A stretch of DNA of 8,161 bases from an uncultured Sutterella sp. (GTDB lineage Bacteria; Pseudomonadota; Gammaproteobacteria; Burkholderiales; Burkholderiaceae_F), in the NCBI GenBank assembly GCA_900764215.1, contig CAAFNI010000214.1:1-8161 (forward strand). Reading direction: 5' to 3'. The notes under the pieces are model-generated. The model saw only the letters and a list, made by a program, of their open reading frames with translations, ran no database searches and had not been told where the DNA came from. The position numbers were made by a program, and so were the translations under genes. Positions 5,884 through 8,161 of this stretch are shown here, one piece after another. Position 1 is the first letter of the stretch. The number at the start of each line of letters is the position of its first letter.

Positions 5884-6558
5884 TCAGTTTTCGTTGTCCA
5901 TCGGGGTGAGGGCGTGGCGGGCGGCCCAAGTCCACGGATTGGCGAGCCAGTCGTTGAGGACGTCCTTCTTGTCGGCGGAGACCGTGCCGAGCTCGATGGC
6001 CTTGTCGATGACCTTCGTGAAGTCGATCATTTCGTGGCAGCTCACGTGCTGCTTTTCGAAGAGCTTGTTGGTCTCGTCGATGCCGAACGACGTGATGGCG
6101 AGGCAGTCCGTGACCGTGGCGCCTTCGGCCTTGAGGCCTTCGACGGCGGAGAGGAGCGAAAGGCCGGTGGAGATGTGGTCTTCGATGAGAAGAACGCGCT
6201 TGCCGGCGATGTCGCAGCCTTCGACGCGGCTCTTGTTGCCGTAGGTCTTGGCGGCCTGGCGAACGAAGATGCTCGGCTTGTTGAGACGGTAGGCGAGCGC
6301 GGCGGCGTGGGAGACGCCGGCGCCTTCGACGCCCGCGACGATGTCGAATTCGAGGCCGAGCTCGACGACCTTCGTGGCCATCGTTTCAAGGATGTCGCGC
6401 CAGGCTTCCGGGACGGCCGTCAGGCGGCGGTTGTCGACGTAGATCGGGGTGATCAGGCCGGACTTGAGGCGCATCGGGCGATCCGTCAGGAAGGACACGG
6501 CGCCGTTGTTGATGAGGTGTTCGGCGAGGATGTTTTCAGCAATCTTGGACTTGAACAT
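5884..6558 (-). CDS. pyrE: Orotate phosphoribosyltransferase-like protein, 224 aa
   Basis: OPRT transfers the phosphoribosyl group of PRPP to orotate, making OMP for UMP synthesis. Visible family features: RLKSGLITPIYVDNRRL (residues 30-46) matches the N-terminal substrate block, VAGVEGAGVSHAAALAYRLNKP (74-95) the core, and LLIEDHISTGLS (123-134) the PRPP-binding motif. The catalytic flexible loop reads VRQAAKTYGNK (99-109). The usual R and K are kept (R100, K104), but the conserved histidine is Tyr106, and Gln101 stands where enterobacterial enzymes have Lys. The length is normal for PyrE (about 210-225). The start at 6558 follows AGGAAAAGAG and has 23 bp to the upstream gene, so it is co-transcribed with the amidohydrolase. 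It could be the housekeeping PyrE or a paralogue for another base; the loop changes leave this open. Confidence 0.85.
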   Translation of the reverse strand: MFKSKIAENILAEHLINNGAVSFLTDRPMRLKSGLITPIYVDNRRLTAVPEAWRDILETMATKVVELGLEFDIVAGVEGAGVSHAAALAYRLNKPSIFVRQAAKTYGNKSRVEGCDIAGKRVLLIEDHISTGLSLLSAVEGLKAEGATVTDCLAITSFGIDETNKLFEKQHVSCHEMIDFTKVIDKAIELGTVSADKKDVLNDWLANPWTWAARHALTPMDNEN

Positions 6559-6581
6559 TTCTATATCTCTTTTCCTGAAAA

Positions 6582-7574
6582 TTAGTCGATGCCGATCGCC
6601 TTGCGGCCGTTGACCGTGGCAATCTTGACGAGTTCGTCGAAGTAGTCGAAGCGGCAGCCCGTGGCGAGCGTGGTCATTTCGTGCCACATGTCGCCGGCGT
6701 TCCAGGGCACCATGGCGTCGCAGACGTTGTCCGTGCCGAGCGCAACGGTGATGCCGGCCGGGACGAGTTCGTCGACCGGGGTCATGGAGTTGTGCATCGG
6801 GCCGATCTGTTCGGAGCGCGGGGTGTCGATCCAGGCGGTCGGGCAGGCGATCATCATCACGTCGGCTTCGCGCATGAGCGTGTAGAGGCGCTGGCGGTAG
6901 GCGCGGGAGTGAGCGGCGATCGAGATGCCGTGAATGGCGACGACCTTGCCCTGCATGCCGTGCTCGATGGTCTTTTCACAGAGCTGTTCGGTTTCGTACT
7001 CAAGGCTTTCGTTGAACTGGTCGACGTGGACGTGAACCATCTTGTTGCGGGACTTGGCCGTTTCCATGATGATGTCGAAGGCTTCGTCGCCGCGGCCGTA
7101 GTCGCGCTCGTCGCGCTTGGGCAGCGCGCCGATGATGTCGACGAGCTCGGCGCCGATGTCAAACCACTTGCGGGCTTCCGGATGGATCACGCCCTTGAGG
7201 GTCTGGTTGGCGAACTTGACGGTCAGCTGATCCTGATAGTGCTCGCGGGCGCGCAGGCCGGCCTTGATGGCGCGGTCTTCGGACTGCGGGTCGATGTCGA
7301 CGAAGGTCGCAAGAGCGGAGACGCCCTGGGCGATCTGGTTTTCAAAGAACATCGAGAAGCGGCGGTAGAAGTCCTCTTCCGTGGAATTGCGCTTGAGTGC
7401 GTCGAGGGCGTCCCACTTCTGCTGAAGCGTGCAGGTGCGGCGCATTTCAAGAACGTCGGGGCTGAGGGTGTAGGCACGGTCTGCATGAGCGTGGGTGTTG
7501 ACCCAGCCGCCGGCGGCCATGATGGCCGGTTCGATCATGTCGCGAATCGTCAGGGGGGCGTTTGGCGTAGACAT
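6582..7574 (-). CDS. CodA-like amidohydrolase, barrel only, 330 aa
   Basis: This is a metal-dependent hydrolase of the amidohydrolase superfamily, closest by eye to cytosine deaminase CodA. Aligning by eye: NTHAHADRA (H28, H30) gives the first metal ligands, FANQ (121-124) corresponds to the CodA substrate glutamine block, VHVHVDQF (180-187; H183) to DVHCDE, AIHGISIAAHS (213-223; H215) to SHTTAMHS, and GTDNVCDAMVPW (280-291; D282) to GHDDVFDPWYP. The glutamate three residues after the strand-5 histidine, the proton shuttle in CodA, is Gln186 here. The protein starts just before HAH and stops soon after the last barrel segment. It therefore lacks the beta-sandwich that flanks the barrel in CodA (427 aa). 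The start at 7574 is set by AAGGAG nine bases upstream; the ATG at 7607 overlaps it. First gene of an operon with the pyrE-like gene. The substrate is unknown; a pyrimidine or related cyclic amide is the natural guess. Confidence 0.85.
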   Translation of the reverse strand: MSTPNAPLTIRDMIEPAIMAAGGWVNTHAHADRAYTLSPDVLEMRRTCTLQQKWDALDALKRNSTEEDFYRRFSMFFENQIAQGVSALATFVDIDPQSEDRAIKAGLRAREHYQDQLTVKFANQTLKGVIHPEARKWFDIGAELVDIIGALPKRDERDYGRGDEAFDIIMETAKSRNKMVHVHVDQFNESLEYETEQLCEKTIEHGMQGKVVAIHGISIAAHSRAYRQRLYTLMREADVMMIACPTAWIDTPRSEQIGPMHNSMTPVDELVPAGITVALGTDNVCDAMVPWNAGDMWHEMTTLATGCRFDYFDELVKIATVNGRKAIGID

Positions 7575-7587
7575 TAAGAACATCTCC

Positions 7588-7602
7588 TTCGCAGTTTGCG
7601 AA
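7588..7602 (-). promoter_or_regulatory. Hairpin abutting the Shine-Dalgarno of the amidohydrolase gene
   Basis: TTCGCA and TGCGAA form a perfect 6-bp inverted repeat with a 3-nt loop. Its 3' arm on the minus strand supplies the first bases of AAGGAG. It could reduce ribosome access or be a DNA operator. Confidence 0.5.
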
Positions 7603-7634
7603 AACAAAAGTGGTATTTGCCGTCAGTACTCAGG

Positions 7635-7682
7635 AAAAAGCCGCGGACGCGTCGTTTACAGGGAAATGACGTTTCTGCGGCT
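7635..7682 (-). terminator. Terminator-like hairpin in the leader of the amidohydrolase/pyrE operon (possible attenuator)
   Basis: On the minus strand AGCCGC (7677-7682) pairs with GCGGCT (7639-7644). Inside, CGTCATTT (7664-7671) pairs with AAACGACG (7650-7657) except for one position, with a 6-nt loop. The 3' arm runs into five T (7635-7639). It lies between the predicted promoter and the ATG at 7574. A terminator before the coding region is the layout of transcription attenuation. Confidence 0.55.
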
Positions 7683-7693
7683 AAATTGACTGC

Positions 7694-7722
7694 ATTTTAT
7701 AGATGAGATGTTCGTCGGGCAA
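7694..7722 (-). promoter_or_regulatory. Putative sigma70 promoter of the amidohydrolase/pyrE operon
   Basis: On the minus strand TTGCCC (7717-7722, four of six) and TAAAAT (7694-7699, five of six) are separated by exactly 17 bp. The predicted start is near 7687, giving a leader of about 110 nt that contains both hairpins. Confidence 0.6.
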
Positions 7723-7737
7723 ACGAAGACACGTTTG
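7720..7737. promoter_or_regulatory. Operator-like inverted repeat over the -35 box
   Basis: CAAACG and CGTTTG form a perfect 6-bp inverted repeat with a 6-bp spacer, overlapping the -35 hexamer at 7717-7722. The half-sites recall LacI/PurR-family operators (CAAACG), but the spacer differs from the PurR box. A repressor site is an inference. Confidence 0.4.
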
Positions 7738-7969
7738 GTTACATTCGATCCGCGAGACGTTTGAGCGACTGACGGATGAAGCGGCATGAACGGCAGGCAT
7801 TTGTCAGGCGGCGCGGCTCGAGCCGCCCGGAGGGCCGGCCGCAGGAGCGGGCGCATCGGGTAGGAGGAATGCGGCTCAAGGGCTTTTGTCGACGAATTTC
7901 GCCGCAGAGGGATAAGGAAGTTGGGTATGATGGGCGCCCGCACCATTCGCACCTCCCTTGGAAGACGCC
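7738..7969. other. Divergent intergenic region, no gene seen
   Basis: Between the amidohydrolase promoter and truC I see no credible gene; open frames here lack ribosome sites and family features. The main structure is the perfect palindrome GCGGCTCGAGCCGC (7813-7826), which can also fold as GGCGGC/GCCGCC (7807-7812 with 7822-7827). A TATGAT (7926-7931) could be the truC -10, without a clear -35. Confidence 0.5.
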
Positions 7970-8161
7970 ATGATCCCAGCCGATGCGCATCCCGACGAAC
8001 CTTCTTCATCCGCTTTGGCCGCGGCGCCTGTCCTGCCCGTCCTCTATGAGGACGACGTGATGTGCGCCGTGATGAAGCCCGAGAAGCTTCTCGTGCACCG
8101 CACCGAGATCGCCAACGGCGATGCGGTCTTCGCCGTGCAGTGCGTGCGCGAGCAGCTAGGA
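7970..8161 (+). CDS. truC: tRNA pseudouridine synthase TruC-like, first 64 codons (3' end outside window)
   Basis: TruC converts U65 of tRNA to pseudouridine in the cytoplasm. The visible part reads PVLYEDDVMCAVMKPEKLLVHR and then DAVFAVQCVREQLG. These match the RluA/TruC N-terminal pattern LYQDE..VAVNKP.G.LVHR and the TruC-type MQTVRDQIG. The catalytic HRLD block is expected shortly after the edge and cannot be checked. A 17-residue Ala/Ser/Pro-rich extension precedes the conserved start, and in place of the usual NKP the sequence is MKP. The ATG at 7970 has only a weak GGAAG five bases upstream. The overlapping ATG at 7930 is in another frame. Another RluA-family member is possible, but the VFAVQCVREQLG segment favours TruC. 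Confidence 0.8.
   Translation, partial: MIPADAHPDEPSSSALAAAPVLPVLYEDDVMCAVMKPEKLLVHRTEIANGDAVFAVQCVREQLG

Noticed and set aside
5712..5909. 65-codon very basic plus-strand frame with a fair Shine-Dalgarno (GAGGTG) after an AT-rich stretch
   Set aside because: It reads through the operon terminator, the 24-bp palindrome and the end of the pyrE-like gene, and uses codons rare here (CGA, AGG, GGA, GGG). The ribosome site is the only support.
6681..7577. 298-codon plus-strand frame opposite the amidohydrolase
   Set aside because: Composition (Val, Gly, Asp, Ala-rich) is that of an antisense shadow; the minus strand shows clear metal-ligand motifs.
7588..7602. PurR box
   Set aside because: Only one half-site fits; the full 16-bp palindrome with central CG is not present.
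7656..8009. 117-codon minus-strand frame across the truC/amidohydrolase gap
   Set aside because: No ribosome site or recognisable motif. It overlaps the start of truC and the operon promoter and leader hairpin.

Overview
The window is GC-rich bacterial DNA with short intergenic gaps, Gram-negative lipoprotein signals (three lipoboxes), a SlyB-type outer-membrane lipoprotein, polyphosphate kinase, a PyrE-like enzyme and a TruC-type pseudouridine synthase. This fits a betaproteobacterium, possibly Burkholderiales/Sutterellaceae. That placement is inferred from gene style and base composition only; there is no rRNA or other marker. No mobile element, CRISPR array, tRNA or rRNA was seen.

Layout. 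Positions 1-1344 (minus) hold the first 448 codons of polyphosphate kinase ppk1, running off the left edge. Its upstream region has three CGTCAT half-sites in exact 11-bp register, a Pho-box-like array in front of a -10 element. A minus-strand terminator (1486-1514) separates it from a 228-aa lipoprotein of unknown function (1552-2238). This is divergent from a 482-aa exported protein of unknown function (2458-3906, plus) that has an acidic 12-bp tandem-repeat tract. A bidirectional terminator (3943-3977) ends that gene and the facing minus-strand pair: a SlyB-like glycine-zipper lipoprotein (4506-5030), then a small coiled-coil lipoprotein (3997-4479).

The right half holds a 99-aa cytoplasmic protein of three beta-rich repeats (5233-5532) with a structured leader. 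Next is a two-gene minus-strand operon: a short CodA-like amidohydrolase (6582-7574) followed after 23 bp by an orotate phosphoribosyltransferase-like gene (5884-6558). Its control region has a promoter, an inverted repeat over the -35 box, a terminator-like hairpin in the leader and a small hairpin touching the Shine-Dalgarno sequence. The window ends in the start of a truC-like gene (7970-8161, plus).

The most interesting material is the amidohydrolase/pyrE-like operon: both enzymes differ from their families at active-site positions and the 5' region looks layered for regulation. Second is the Pho-box array in front of ppk. No wholly new multi-gene system is evident. The two divergent envelope proteins and the 99-aa repeat protein are genuinely unassigned.
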